This document shows, in pieces, positions 9,578 to 17,110 of a stretch of 64,000 nt of DNA (its first letter is position 1; each line of letters begins with the position of its first letter). Location of the stretch: positions 8,134,645 through 8,198,644 of the forward strand of contig NZ_AP018178.1 of the NCBI RefSeq assembly GCF_002368195.1, written 5' to 3'. Both the position numbers and the translations under genes were made by a program. Source of the stretch: Calothrix sp. NIES-2100. Lineage in GTDB: Bacteria; Cyanobacteriota; Cyanobacteriia; Cyanobacteriales; Nostocaceae. The notes under the pieces are model-generated. The model was not told the origin of the DNA. It did not search any database and saw only the letters and a list, made by a program, of their open reading frames with translations.

Positions 9578-9920
9578 ATTAATGATTTAGTTAATAAAAT
9601 TGCAAATTTTTCAGAACCGAAAAAATAACTTATAAAAAAATTTAGGAAAAACAACCTATTCAGGTAGTGAAAGCTAAATAATTTGTCTTATGTGTGAGTC
9701 TAATTATCAAAATACTAACTGACTATATTGAATTATTTTAATAAATTATTATAAAGCTGATTGGGCCAGACGCGGGTATCGGGGCGGTTGCTAAATCCCA
9801 ATGTCTGGCAGTAGGAGTAGTTTGCGGGGGATATAAGGAAATCTGGGTAGATGCGATCGCGGGACTTACGACTGCGAGGAGCAAATGCGCAGACGCGATC
9901 GCGGCTTGCCGAAGGCATCG
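9578..9920. other. AT-rich spacer and HIP1-containing repeat upstream of the Ser/Thr kinase
   Basis: From 9578 to about 9755 the DNA is very AT-rich and probably holds the kinase promoter. From ~9756 to 9920 it becomes GC-richer, with GCGATCGC copies and the GCTTGCCGAAGGCATCGCTCG type of dispersed cyanobacterial repeat, joining directly onto repeat copy B. Reading frames in this stretch look like repeat artefacts. Confidence 0.5.
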
Positions 9921-10102
9921 CTCGCCTTTTGACTTTTGTGAATGCAAATGACTGGATGCTGCGAAAACGCCTAGCAGAAGCTTTGGGTAATCTTCCCGAT
10001 TCCCAAACTCAAGCCGCACTGAATTATTTGCAGCAAGATAGTCATCCGCTGGTAGCCGAAGCCGCTAAGCATTCGCTGCAAAAATTAACGAAATTGCTTT
10101 AA
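9921..10102 (+). pseudogene. 5'-truncated duplicate of the HEAT-repeat gene (direct repeat copy B)
   Basis: It encodes the last ~60 residues of the HEAT protein (RLLTFVNANDWMLRKRLAEA and onward) with the stop codon retained. It is fused upstream to unrelated repeat DNA and has no proper start. Two of its four differences from copy A lie near the stop codon and change ...LQQLAKLL to ...LQKLTKLL. The 3' end overlaps, tail to tail, the 3' end of the phycobilisome-globin gene at 10085. It is a relic of duplication, not a functional gene. Confidence 0.85.
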
Positions 10103-10666
10103 TTGCTCAATTAAACGATCGAAATAGGGCGCAAGGGTTGCTTGCTGTTCCGGTTCGACTCGCTTTAAACTAGCAGCTTTTATACCTTCTAACCCCACCA
10201 CCATTGCATCTAAAGGTACTTGCAATTCTTTATACAACAATTGCATATAATGTAATCCCTCAGTGCTTGTATAGTCGGTATGCTGTCCAGCAATACCATA
10301 AGTAATACAGCGTAGGAAGTGCCAAAAATCACGCCAACAAGCATCTGCCCTCATTGACGGGTAGAGTCCACCACCGGGTTGGGTGATGTTGGGGAATGTA
10401 GCCAATACCTGGCTTCTGGCTTCATCGACAATTTCATGGACGCGATCGCGTAGCCCCTGGCTTACAGCAATGAGTGCTGTATTTGCGGGCACAACCTGCC
10501 CAATCTGCTCTAAGTCTTCATCCGTGAGATACCGTCCCTCATCATCAGCAGCCTGAAAGCGCTGAATCGCTGCTGCTGGGTGAGTATTGTCCCAGGTGGC
10601 AAAACTGACAATCCTGGCTTTATTAATCAGTTCTCGAACTGCTTCACTCAATTGTGGCTGAGTCAT
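10085..10666 (-). CDS. Divergent phycobilisome-family globin (phycobiliprotein-like), 193 aa
   Basis: A member of the phycobilisome protein family (phycobiliprotein alpha/beta fold). After an N-terminal extension of ~25 residues, the chromophore region reads ADACWRDFWHFLRCITYGIA. Cys110 with the C-x-R-D pattern matches the Cys-84/Arg-86/Asp-87 chromophore site of phycocyanin and allophycocyanin subunits, so bilin attachment is plausible. The rest (QVPLDAMVVGLEGIKAASL) fits the C-terminal globin helices but is far from CpcA, CpcB, ApcA or ApcB. It may be an accessory protein, a bilin carrier or a regulator rather than a bulk antenna subunit. It converges with the HEAT relic and lies beside lyase-type genes. 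Family call is confident; role unknown. Confidence 0.75.
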   Translation of the reverse strand: MTQPQLSEAVRELINKARIVSFATWDNTHPAAAIQRFQAADDEGRYLTDEDLEQIGQVVPANTALIAVSQGLRDRVHEIVDEARSQVLATFPNITQPGGGLYPSMRADACWRDFWHFLRCITYGIAGQHTDYTSTEGLHYMQLLYKELQVPLDAMVVGLEGIKAASLKRVEPEQQATLAPYFDRLIEQLKQFR

Positions 10667-10672
10667 GGTTAA

Positions 10673-10709
10673 TTGTCATTTGTCATTTGTCATTTGTCAT
10701 TTGTCATTT
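10673..10709. repeat. TGTCATT heptamer tandem repeat
   Basis: Five consecutive TGTCATT units directly upstream of the globin gene start. This is the same heptamer family as seen at 12914-12945 and, on the opposite strand, at 18042-18106. Confidence 0.85.
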
Positions 10710-10840
10710 CACCGTTGCCCTGGATGGCTCGTCTGTTTTATCTCCCTATGATTGATTTGTCGTGATAACCAGATAATTAGCAAATTACGTTATCAATAAC
10801 ACTGTAGTGGTAACTTGTTGAGAAACTTAACAGGGAAAGT

Positions 10841-11638
10841 ATGAACAATTTAGAAGACTACACAGTTAATAACCTTGATTTCTATAGGAAGTATCATGGT
10901 CAGCAGCTTTATTATCGCTGGGAAGGGGAAGTCTGGTGGCAGGAGACAGAGTATGGCCAATCTGAGAAATTATTCTCGATTATTGGCATGAATGCAACCA
11001 AGGTTTTCATTCGTCCCGATTCTGAATTTGAGCAGGTGGGTTACCGGATCAATCGGGAGTTAGGTTTATTTTGCGATCCGCAGACTCAAGAAATTTTGCA
11101 TACATGGCAGCCTGATGCAACCCGTCCGGCGGTTGCGATCGTGCATATTGCCAATCGCATAGTGCAGGGGACTGTCCGACCGAAGATGACGGTGATTCCC
11201 CAAGGGCAAGACTATGTTAGCTCTGTTGTAGAAATTCCCCTAACCTATCCTCATCCATTAGCGGGTGATCCCAAATACCAAGATTATTGTCCCGGTGAAA
11301 CCTTTAATGGGACAGAGTACTTTACCAGCCACATTTGCCGACCTGGGGTGAAGGATCTTCCGCCAGCTACCTGGGCGCGAGACTGTCCCTGGTTACCCTG
11401 GATGAAATTAGGTTATGGTCATCCAGCCCGCTTACGATTTGAGACAACCACGACTCGGGTTGAATCCTTTGAACAACTCCATCCCAACTTGATTAAGCTG
11501 ATTCGCGAACAAGTACCCATTTATGAATTTACTCCTGACGAGAGTGAAGAACCAAATATGACCAGTACACTGTACTTTAAGCAGCACTTTGCGGCTTACC
11601 TAAAAGGAGAAAGCTTTCCCATTCCTGAAGGGCTGTAA
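10841..11638 (+). CDS. DUF1838-like protein
   Basis: 265 residues, soluble, with no signal peptide or transmembrane segment. The segments LFCDPQTQEILHTWQP and VAIVHIANRIVQG resemble the DUF1838 family as I remember it (a lipocalin-like, beta-rich family of unknown function). The sequence is rich in Trp and aromatic residues. It starts the plus-strand run DUF1838-HEAT, with the HEAT gene only 23 nt downstream, so the two are probably co-transcribed. The neighbourhood (phycobilisome globin, HEAT proteins, S-type lyase, pebAB) suggests a part in phycobiliprotein assembly, but that is inference from context only. Confidence 0.65.
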   Translation: MNNLEDYTVNNLDFYRKYHGQQLYYRWEGEVWWQETEYGQSEKLFSIIGMNATKVFIRPDSEFEQVGYRINRELGLFCDPQTQEILHTWQPDATRPAVAIVHIANRIVQGTVRPKMTVIPQGQDYVSSVVEIPLTYPHPLAGDPKYQDYCPGETFNGTEYFTSHICRPGVKDLPPATWARDCPWLPWMKLGYGHPARLRFETTTTRVESFEQLHPNLIKLIREQVPIYEFTPDESEEPNMTSTLYFKQHFAAYLKGESFPIPEGL

Positions 11639-11661
11639 CGTAATTTCAGCGTGTCAATTCT

Positions 11662-12321
11662 ATGGATCTCAGTCAAATCGAAACCGATCTGCAAAACTCA
11701 GATTTTCAATACCGCCTGAAGGCAATCTCTGCCCTGCAAGATTATCCGGCCGATGTGGCCGTTCCTTTACTCAACCGCCATATCCAAGACCCAGAGTTTC
11801 TGGTGCGAACCTTTGTGGCTAGAGAATTGGGCAAACAAAAAACATCCGAATCCTTTGCTGCCCTACTGCAAATTATAAAGTTTGATAACACGCCTAATGT
11901 CCGCGCAGAAGCGTCTAATTCCCTGTCCTTGTTCGGCAGAATTTCCGCCTCTCATCTGGTGCAGACATTTTTGCGAGACGATCACTGGTTGGTACGTCGC
12001 AGTATTTTAGCAGCCTTGGTAGAAATGGATTGCCCTGAAGAAGTGCTAGAGGTTTGTCTGCTGGGGCTAGAAGGTGATGATGCAGCAGTGCAAGAAGCAT
12101 CCGTAGATGGCCTGGGGTGGTTAGGGACTTCCCGTCAATCTGGGGCGGCTTTATCTCAACTCCTGAACCTAAAAAATTCTGAGTATGAATATATCCGGGT
12201 ACGAGTTGCTTATGCCCTCAAGCACTTTAATACTCCTGAAGCCAAAGAAGCCCTGGCACAACTGAGACAGGATGCCAATCATCGGGTAGTCGGGGCGGCA
12301 ATGGAAAATTTAATTTCTTGA
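11662..12321 (+). CDS. HEAT-repeat protein, NblB-like
   Basis: 219 residues of HEAT-like repeats: LKAISALQDYPADVAVPLLN, VRTFVARELGKQ, NVRAEASNSLSLFG, DHWLVRRSILAALVEM, AAVQEASVDGLGWLG, IRVRVAYALKHF and a C-terminal NHRVVGAAMENLIS. Length and repeat register recall NblB, the HEAT protein needed for phycobilisome degradation in Synechococcus 7942, and more distantly the CpcE/PecE lyases. It follows the DUF1838 gene by 23 nt and is probably in its operon. There is no membrane segment. An E/F-type lyase role is the alternative; the NblB label is from memory of the family and should be treated as tentative. Confidence 0.7.
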   Translation: MDLSQIETDLQNSDFQYRLKAISALQDYPADVAVPLLNRHIQDPEFLVRTFVARELGKQKTSESFAALLQIIKFDNTPNVRAEASNSLSLFGRISASHLVQTFLRDDHWLVRRSILAALVEMDCPEEVLEVCLLGLEGDDAAVQEASVDGLGWLGTSRQSGAALSQLLNLKNSEYEYIRVRVAYALKHFNTPEAKEALAQLRQDANHRVVGAAMENLIS

Positions 12322-12705
12322 GAGGCAAGGGTATTGAGGGGGCAGCGCCTCTCTTTTCCCAAGGGGAGACGCGCAAGGGACGAGACGCTCCGCGTAGCTT
12401 GCTTCCCGTAGGGTACGACTCCTCTCGGCGACCGGGGGCAGAGGAGAAATAACTATTGCCTATTGCCTTGTTAAAATTGACAACTGACAACTGACTCCAT
12501 CGCCTGGTGGAGAAGAAAACTATTTCTTGGAGTCATACCTAACTGAGTCATCGACACCTATAATGTATCCATGCTCTTACAGCAATTCATCACAATAGTC
12601 TAGGGGTATTGTAGCAATGTTGACAGAAATTAATATTTAGACTGGCAGAATCTGTAAAGAGCAAACTGTTACTGAGTATTTTTGTTTGCACTATAGGAGA
12701 AACAC
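12322..12705. other. Intergenic region with dispersed palindromic repeat
   Basis: About 380 bp. Positions 12355-12445 hold the dispersed repeat with GAGACGCTCCGCGTAGC and TTCCCGTAGGGTA motifs, which recurs near 43760-43900. The remainder is AT-rich and includes a good Shine-Dalgarno sequence (AGGAGA, 12698-12703) for the next small gene. No gene is supported. Confidence 0.6.
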
Positions 12706-12912
12706 ATGGCTGAAATTCCCACAGGCGGTCAAATGCTCTGGAAAATGGAAGGGGACGATCGCGTTTTGTACCTGCGGCATAATTCCTCAGAGCCGTGGCG
12801 GCCGTATGAAGAATTTCCGCAGTATTTTATGCCCGACCCCCAAGGATTTTCTAAAGGAATTGCGACCTTTTTGGCATTGCTGAAAAAAGATTGGACAGCT
12901 ACTAAATCTTAA
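12706..12912 (+). CDS. Small uncharacterised protein, 68 aa
   Basis: Starts MAEIPTGGQMLWKMEGDDRV, rich in Trp, Pro and aromatic residues (two Trp, PEEFPQYFMPDP-like segment). I do not recognise the family. A clear AGGAGA ribosome binding site upstream and non-repetitive codon content support it as a real gene. An overlapping frame beginning 20 nt earlier lacks these features. It lies between the NblB-like and pentapeptide genes in the pigment-biogenesis block, so a phycobilisome-related role is possible but unproven. Confidence 0.6.
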   Translation: MAEIPTGGQMLWKMEGDDRVLYLRHNSSEPWRPYEEFPQYFMPDPQGFSKGIATFLALLKKDWTATKS

Positions 12913-12913
12913 T

Positions 12914-12950
12914 TGTCATTTGTCATTGGTCATTGGTCATTTGGCAAGAA
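12914..12950. repeat. TTGTCATTTGTCATTGGTCATTGG short repeats
   Basis: Four to five degenerate heptamers of the GTCATTT/GTCATTG type directly after the small gene's stop codon. Confidence 0.7.
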
Positions 12951-13003
12951 GGCAATAGACAATAGTCATTTATCCTCCTTGTCATCCTTGTCTTCTTCCA
13001 TTC

Positions 13004-13873
13004 TCATACACGTATACTTTCCAGGCTGGCGCGTGTAGTGCGACGGGTTAAAGCATGAGGTGTATCTAGCTCTTGTGCAGGTTGGCTGAGGAGGCGCGAT
13101 CGCATTTCCTCACTCAGTCCCTGAACATGGGTAAAATCTGCTCCGGCAATGCTTTCTAATGACTCAAACTCAACGCCAGTCAAGTCTGCTGCTCGTAAAT
13201 CTGCTCCTGCTAAGTTAGCTCCATTCAACCGAGCATGGCGTAAAGATACCCCAGGTAACCAGGCTTTGCGCAAGTCAGCCTGACTTAACCTCGCCCTCTG
13301 AAGATTAGCACGAGTTAGATCGGCTCCCCCTAAATAAGCTCCCAACATACTTGCACCCTGTAAATCAGCATGACGCAAGTTGGCTGTATTTAGCTGGGCA
13401 CCATTCAAATAGGCATTTGGGCCAATTGCCCCAGAAGATTTATAATTAAAGCCTTCAGGAAACAAAGTTTGACTATCATATTTTGCTCCTTGCAGCTTGG
13501 TGTCGGTTAAAATAGCTCCCTGTAAATCTGCGCCACTGAGATCGACTCGGTACAAACAAGCTGCTTGTAAATTGGCATGCCTGAAAATGGCTTGACTGAG
13601 ATCGGCTCCCCGTAAATCAGCACCACTGAGATCAGCTGCACTCAGATCCGCTTTGCTGAGATTCGCTCGAATCAAAGTAGCTTTATGCAAATTGGCTCTT
13701 TGCAGTTCTAAACCACTGAGGTTTAATTGGTATAAATCTTCCTGAGTTAGAGCAAATCCTGCCTTGAGGACAGCCAAAACGTCTTGGGGTGTCTTGTAAG
13801 TCTCCCTGCTGATCATGGGTTGAAATCGTGAGATTATTTTAGGGGTATTGTACCGCGATATATCTACAATCAT
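13004..13873 (-). CDS. Pentapeptide-repeat protein
   Basis: 289 residues from the first start, or 270 from the internal Met at 13816, which is where the conserved sequence begins (MISRETYKTPQDVLAVLKAG). Residues ~55-250 are consecutive A(D/N)LXX pentapeptides (LRANLSKADLSAADLSGADL and so on) that form a right-handed quadrilateral beta-helix. One interruption (residues ~131-155, DTKLQGAKYDSQTLFPEGFN) follows the usual cyanobacterial pattern. There is no signal peptide. It is divergently transcribed from the S-type lyase with only ~45-100 bp between, so the two may share a regulatory region. The molecular role of such proteins in cyanobacteria is mostly unknown. Confidence 0.85.
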   Translation of the reverse strand: MIVDISRYNTPKIISRFQPMISRETYKTPQDVLAVLKAGFALTQEDLYQLNLSGLELQRANLHKATLIRANLSKADLSAADLSGADLRGADLSQAIFRHANLQAACLYRVDLSGADLQGAILTDTKLQGAKYDSQTLFPEGFNYKSSGAIGPNAYLNGAQLNTANLRHADLQGASMLGAYLGGADLTRANLQRARLSQADLRKAWLPGVSLRHARLNGANLAGADLRAADLTGVEFESLESIAGADFTHVQGLSEEMRSRLLSQPAQELDTPHALTRRTTRASLESIRV

Positions 13874-13918
13874 TAGAGTTAGGCGTTTTCCAGCCTCTGT
13901 TTTATTTGAGGATCAGTT

Positions 13919-14506
13919 ATGCCGTTTGTACCACCGATGACGATGATGGACTTTTTCCGTAAGAGTGAAGGAGTCTGGTTTACCGAGCGCACAGTACATC
14001 ACTTTGATATGGTGGCGGATCAGTCGGGAGAATCAAAGCTTTATGTGGGTGTGCTGACACTCGATGATCCACGGGTGAAAGCAATCTGCGAACCGCAAGG
14101 TATTGATCCAGCTCGTGCTCAGGGAGGTGCTAGCTTTATGTGGCAAGAACACGACGACGATCGCGAACCGAATCCGGATCATGCCGCTGTATTAATTGAT
14201 GTACCAGATGATGAAACGGGGCGATCGGGAAAATTGCTCCGCAACCAAGGCTATGTGGAAAGAATTCCGGTAGTTAGTCGTTACTGGTTTGGTCAAGACG
14301 GCATTTTAACCATCGATACCGAATATGAAACCAACCAAGGTCAGGAACGCTGCTGGTTCATGACCGATGATTTTCGGGTGCGTGTCAGCACAGTGCGGAT
14401 GCTGAATGGTGTATATTTGATGACCTATTGTTCTGAACGACGCTATTTAACTGAGGCGAATTTAGCACAAATGGTGCAACACAATTTATCTAGAGCATCC
14501 TCCTGA
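13919..14506 (+). CDS. CpcS/CpeS-type phycobiliprotein bilin lyase
   Basis: 195 residues with the lipocalin-like S/U-type lyase pattern: MDFFRKSEGVWFTERTVHHF at the N-terminus, GKLLRNQGYVERIPVVSRY in the middle, then GILTIDTEYETNQGQERCWF and RTS-like TVRMLNGVYLMTYCSERR. These match the conserved order in CpcS/CpeS proteins, which attach phycocyanobilin or phycoerythrobilin to Cys-82/84 of phycobiliproteins. It is divergent from the textbook CpeS, so it may be CpeU, CpcU or another S/U-clan member. pebA and pebB lie 1.8-2.6 kb downstream on the same strand, which favours phycoerythrobilin as its substrate. The AraC-type regulator begins only 16 nt after its stop codon. Confidence 0.8.
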   Translation: MPFVPPMTMMDFFRKSEGVWFTERTVHHFDMVADQSGESKLYVGVLTLDDPRVKAICEPQGIDPARAQGGASFMWQEHDDDREPNPDHAAVLIDVPDDETGRSGKLLRNQGYVERIPVVSRYWFGQDGILTIDTEYETNQGQERCWFMTDDFRVRVSTVRMLNGVYLMTYCSERRYLTEANLAQMVQHNLSRASS

Positions 14507-14521
14507 ACTCAATAGACTCCC

Positions 14522-15373
14522 ATGAAAGAAACATGGATTTCTCAGCGCCGCACCCTTCAATTATCTGGATTGACCGTCGATCACCATATCTCAGAACCGA
14601 CTGAGCTTGACTTCCCAGGATGCAACCATCATCTGCTTTGCCTTCTGTTAAGCGATGGTAATCAACAAAAAATGACTCGTATCGGTGAGCAGGAATCGGA
14701 AAAATCTCAAATCAAAGGAGATTTCTGGATCTGTGCTGCTAAGACATCAGGGCTTTGGGCATGGGATAGCACTGATGAATCACTAATGTTTATAATTGAT
14801 CCACTGTTTCTCAGTCGAACAGCGGCACAAGTAAGTGGATTGGATGCCAGCCATGTTGAATTGCGCAGTACGATCAGTGCGCGAGATCCACATATTGACG
14901 CGATCGCTCGCTTGTTTCAGCTAGAGCTTGACACAGGTGGCATGGGCGGATTACTTTACACAGAATCACTGATGCAAGTATTGGTTATTCACCTGCTGAG
15001 ACAATACTGTACGCTCCAACCCAAAATTCAGCATATTACCAAAAGTTTTCCTCTGCATAGGTTTCAGCCTGTGTTGGATTACATTCACAACTATTTGGAT
15101 AGACCGCTTCATTTAGCTGAATTGGCAGCAATTGTGGGTATGAGCCAGTATCATTTTTGCCGATTGTTTAAGCAGTCGCTAGGTATCGCGCCTTATCAAT
15201 ACGTGCTTCAACAGCGCATGGAAAAAGCAAAAGAACTATTGCAGCAAGGGAAACACAATATTGCAGAAATTTCTCTGCTCGTTGGCTGTACTGATCAAAG
15301 CCGCTTTGCCAGACAATTCAAGAAGCATTTTGGAGTTACGCCAGGGGCGTTGCTAAGTAAAAAGTTGCCATAA
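14522..15373 (+). CDS. AraC/XylS-family transcriptional regulator
   Basis: 283 residues. The C-terminal ~100 residues form two helix-turn-helix motifs: LAELAAIVGMSQYHFCRLFK and NIAEISLLVGCTDQSRFARQ, with the terminal GVTPGALLSKK. The N-terminal ~170 residues are a weakly conserved cupin-like sensing domain. The gene starts 16 nt downstream of the bilin lyase gene and may be co-transcribed with it, which makes it a candidate regulator of pigment genes. It could equally regulate the membrane-protein gene downstream. Ligand unknown. Confidence 0.88.
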   Translation: MKETWISQRRTLQLSGLTVDHHISEPTELDFPGCNHHLLCLLLSDGNQQKMTRIGEQESEKSQIKGDFWICAAKTSGLWAWDSTDESLMFIIDPLFLSRTAAQVSGLDASHVELRSTISARDPHIDAIARLFQLELDTGGMGGLLYTESLMQVLVIHLLRQYCTLQPKIQHITKSFPLHRFQPVLDYIHNYLDRPLHLAELAAIVGMSQYHFCRLFKQSLGIAPYQYVLQQRMEKAKELLQQGKHNIAEISLLVGCTDQSRFARQFKKHFGVTPGALLSKKLP

Positions 15374-15579
15374 TGTGCCACAACTTTAGTTGATTCTGCA
15401 ATCTAGAACTTTCCTTTTGAGCGCACAATAGCAAGAATAACCTCAGTTATTCCCTAAATTTCGCAAGAAACACCTATATTCCATCCCATAAATAAAGTAC
15501 ACTTTGTGAGTAAGTTAGACGGTTTAGGTAGGCTTCACTTCGTTTCCTGACCCTAATAATTGAACCAAAATATACCAAT

Positions 15580-16038
15580 ATGCATCGAGAAAAACTCGCT
15601 AAATGGCTGCTTGTTGCTGCTGCGATTTCAACCGTGACTATTCCGATTGGAGTTGATGCAGTTTTATTGGCAAACGGTCACATGAACAACCCTGCCTGGT
15701 TGCCTCACGCCAAGCTCCACTGTGCCATGTCATTCTTTGCGGCTGTATCCCTCGGAAGTGCAGCCTTAGCAATTTTGAAGGTGCGTCCGACGAGCGATCG
15801 CTTTTCAATGGGGATCGCTGCATTTCTCAGTTCTGCGTTCTGGATTGGGCTGATTGCTGCCGGATTTTGGCCGGGAACGTCCTATGGTTTTCTTAATGAT
15901 CCGGTTTTGGGCAATATCCGTGAACCTGAGTTAGCTGGAATCTCGATTTATCCAAATGTTGTAGCGTCCATAATCACAATTGCGATCGCAATTGTGGGCT
16001 ATTGGTTAACCACACCGACAAAGTTAACTGAGCGCTAG
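15580..16038 (+). CDS. Four-helix integral membrane protein, 152 aa
   Basis: Four hydrophobic segments are visible: residues ~8-30 (WLLVAAAISTVTIPIGVDAV), ~45-66 (MSFFAAVSLGSAALAIL), ~76-97 (GIAAFLSSAFWIGLIAAGFW) and ~125-143 (VVASIITIAIAIVGYWLTT). His-rich HMNNPAWLPHAKLH lies between helices 1 and 2, on one side of the membrane. I do not recognise a characterised family; it resembles DUF-type small membrane proteins annotated in many bacteria. It lies downstream of the AraC regulator with a ~200-bp gap and could be its target. Function unknown. Confidence 0.65.
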   Translation: MHREKLAKWLLVAAAISTVTIPIGVDAVLLANGHMNNPAWLPHAKLHCAMSFFAAVSLGSAALAILKVRPTSDRFSMGIAAFLSSAFWIGLIAAGFWPGTSYGFLNDPVLGNIREPELAGISIYPNVVASIITIAIAIVGYWLTTPTKLTER

Positions 16039-16263
16039 CGATATCGGGAAAAAATTGGCATTCGGGAGAAGGCGAATGAACATGCGACCTTCTTCCTACA
16101 ATACCTCCATTTACCTCAATTTTCAGCATAATTTCTCATTGACAGAAGTAAGTTTGTTTTAATTTCTCACCGATGGGCGATCGCACACGAAGATCTAAAA
16201 TTCATTGATATTGATAACGTTAAGGATCGTTACTTTGTTTAACATATTCGAGACGGCGTATCT

Positions 16264-16290
16264 CTTAATCCCCTATTCTCTGGGATTAAG
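16264..16290 (+). promoter_or_regulatory. Stem-loop in the pebA leader
   Basis: A perfect 9-bp inverted repeat CTTAATCCC/GGGATTAAG with a 9-nt loop, ending 21 nt before the pebA start codon. There is no U-run. It is close enough to affect ribosome access or mRNA stability. A role in light-controlled expression is only a guess. Confidence 0.55.
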
Positions 16291-16311
16291 GCAAATTAGT
16301 CTCTAAATTTT

Positions 16312-17046
16312 ATGTATAAGTGCTTCCTTGAGCATCTGGAACAATCGCTTTTGCAACGGTTTACATTGGAGAGTCGCCCAATTCCAGCAGGACTGGAGTA
16401 TCAGGTGAGCGATCGCGGCAGAAACCCCGCTACAATTCAGAGCTGGTGCTATCAATGCCCTGAGTTTCGCAAAATCCGCTATACATACATTGATGCAGGC
16501 GCAAGTGCCCAGATCTTTAATAGTGTGATTTATCCCAGTCATAACTATGATTTGCCCTTACTTGGCATTGACTTTCTGTCTTTCGGTCAGGTGAAAAACC
16601 TGATTGTGATGGATTTTCAGCCTTTATTTCAAGACGAAGCTTATCTGCGTAAGTATATCCACCCATTGCAGACATTGCATGATAAATATCCAGACTTGGC
16701 GCAAGGCCTGGAAATGAAATTTTACGACGCTAACCAGTACTTTTCAAAATATCTGTTGTTTGCCAAAACCGATGCAGAAACCGTGAAAACGCGGGTATTT
16801 GAGGCATTTAAAGATTATTTGAATTTGTACTGGCAGATGCTAGGCGAAGCCGAACCTTTGATCGACCAGTCAGATATTCAACGGATTGTCAAAGCCCAAA
16901 AAGATTACGATCAATATAGTGCCGATCGCGATCCAGCATCTGGTTTGTTCAGTAGCTATTTTGGACATGAATGGTCAGAGCGGTTTTTGCATGAATTTTT
17001 ATTTGAGGACGCTGTGCCATTAGCCGCTAGTGCAGCTAAAAAATAA
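16312..17046 (+). CDS. pebA: 15,16-dihydrobiliverdin:ferredoxin oxidoreductase
   Basis: 244 residues of the ferredoxin-dependent bilin reductase family. PebA hallmarks include WCYQCPEFRKIRYTYIDAGA, IYPSHNYDLPLLGIDFLSF and KDYDQYSADRDPASGLFSSY. It reduces biliverdin IXalpha to 15,16-dihydrobiliverdin with electrons from ferredoxin, the first step of phycoerythrobilin synthesis. pebB follows 64 nt after its stop codon, the usual pebAB operon order, in which the product is channelled to PebB. The leader carries a stem-loop (see separate entry). Its presence implies that phycoerythrobilin is made. Confidence 0.93.
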   Translation: MYKCFLEHLEQSLLQRFTLESRPIPAGLEYQVSDRGRNPATIQSWCYQCPEFRKIRYTYIDAGASAQIFNSVIYPSHNYDLPLLGIDFLSFGQVKNLIVMDFQPLFQDEAYLRKYIHPLQTLHDKYPDLAQGLEMKFYDANQYFSKYLLFAKTDAETVKTRVFEAFKDYLNLYWQMLGEAEPLIDQSDIQRIVKAQKDYDQYSADRDPASGLFSSYFGHEWSERFLHEFLFEDAVPLAASAAKK

Positions 17047-17110
17047 TCGGACTACCATCACAGAAGATATACATGCCAGTTGCGTAAGTCCTGAGAAATT
17101 TTAATTTGCC

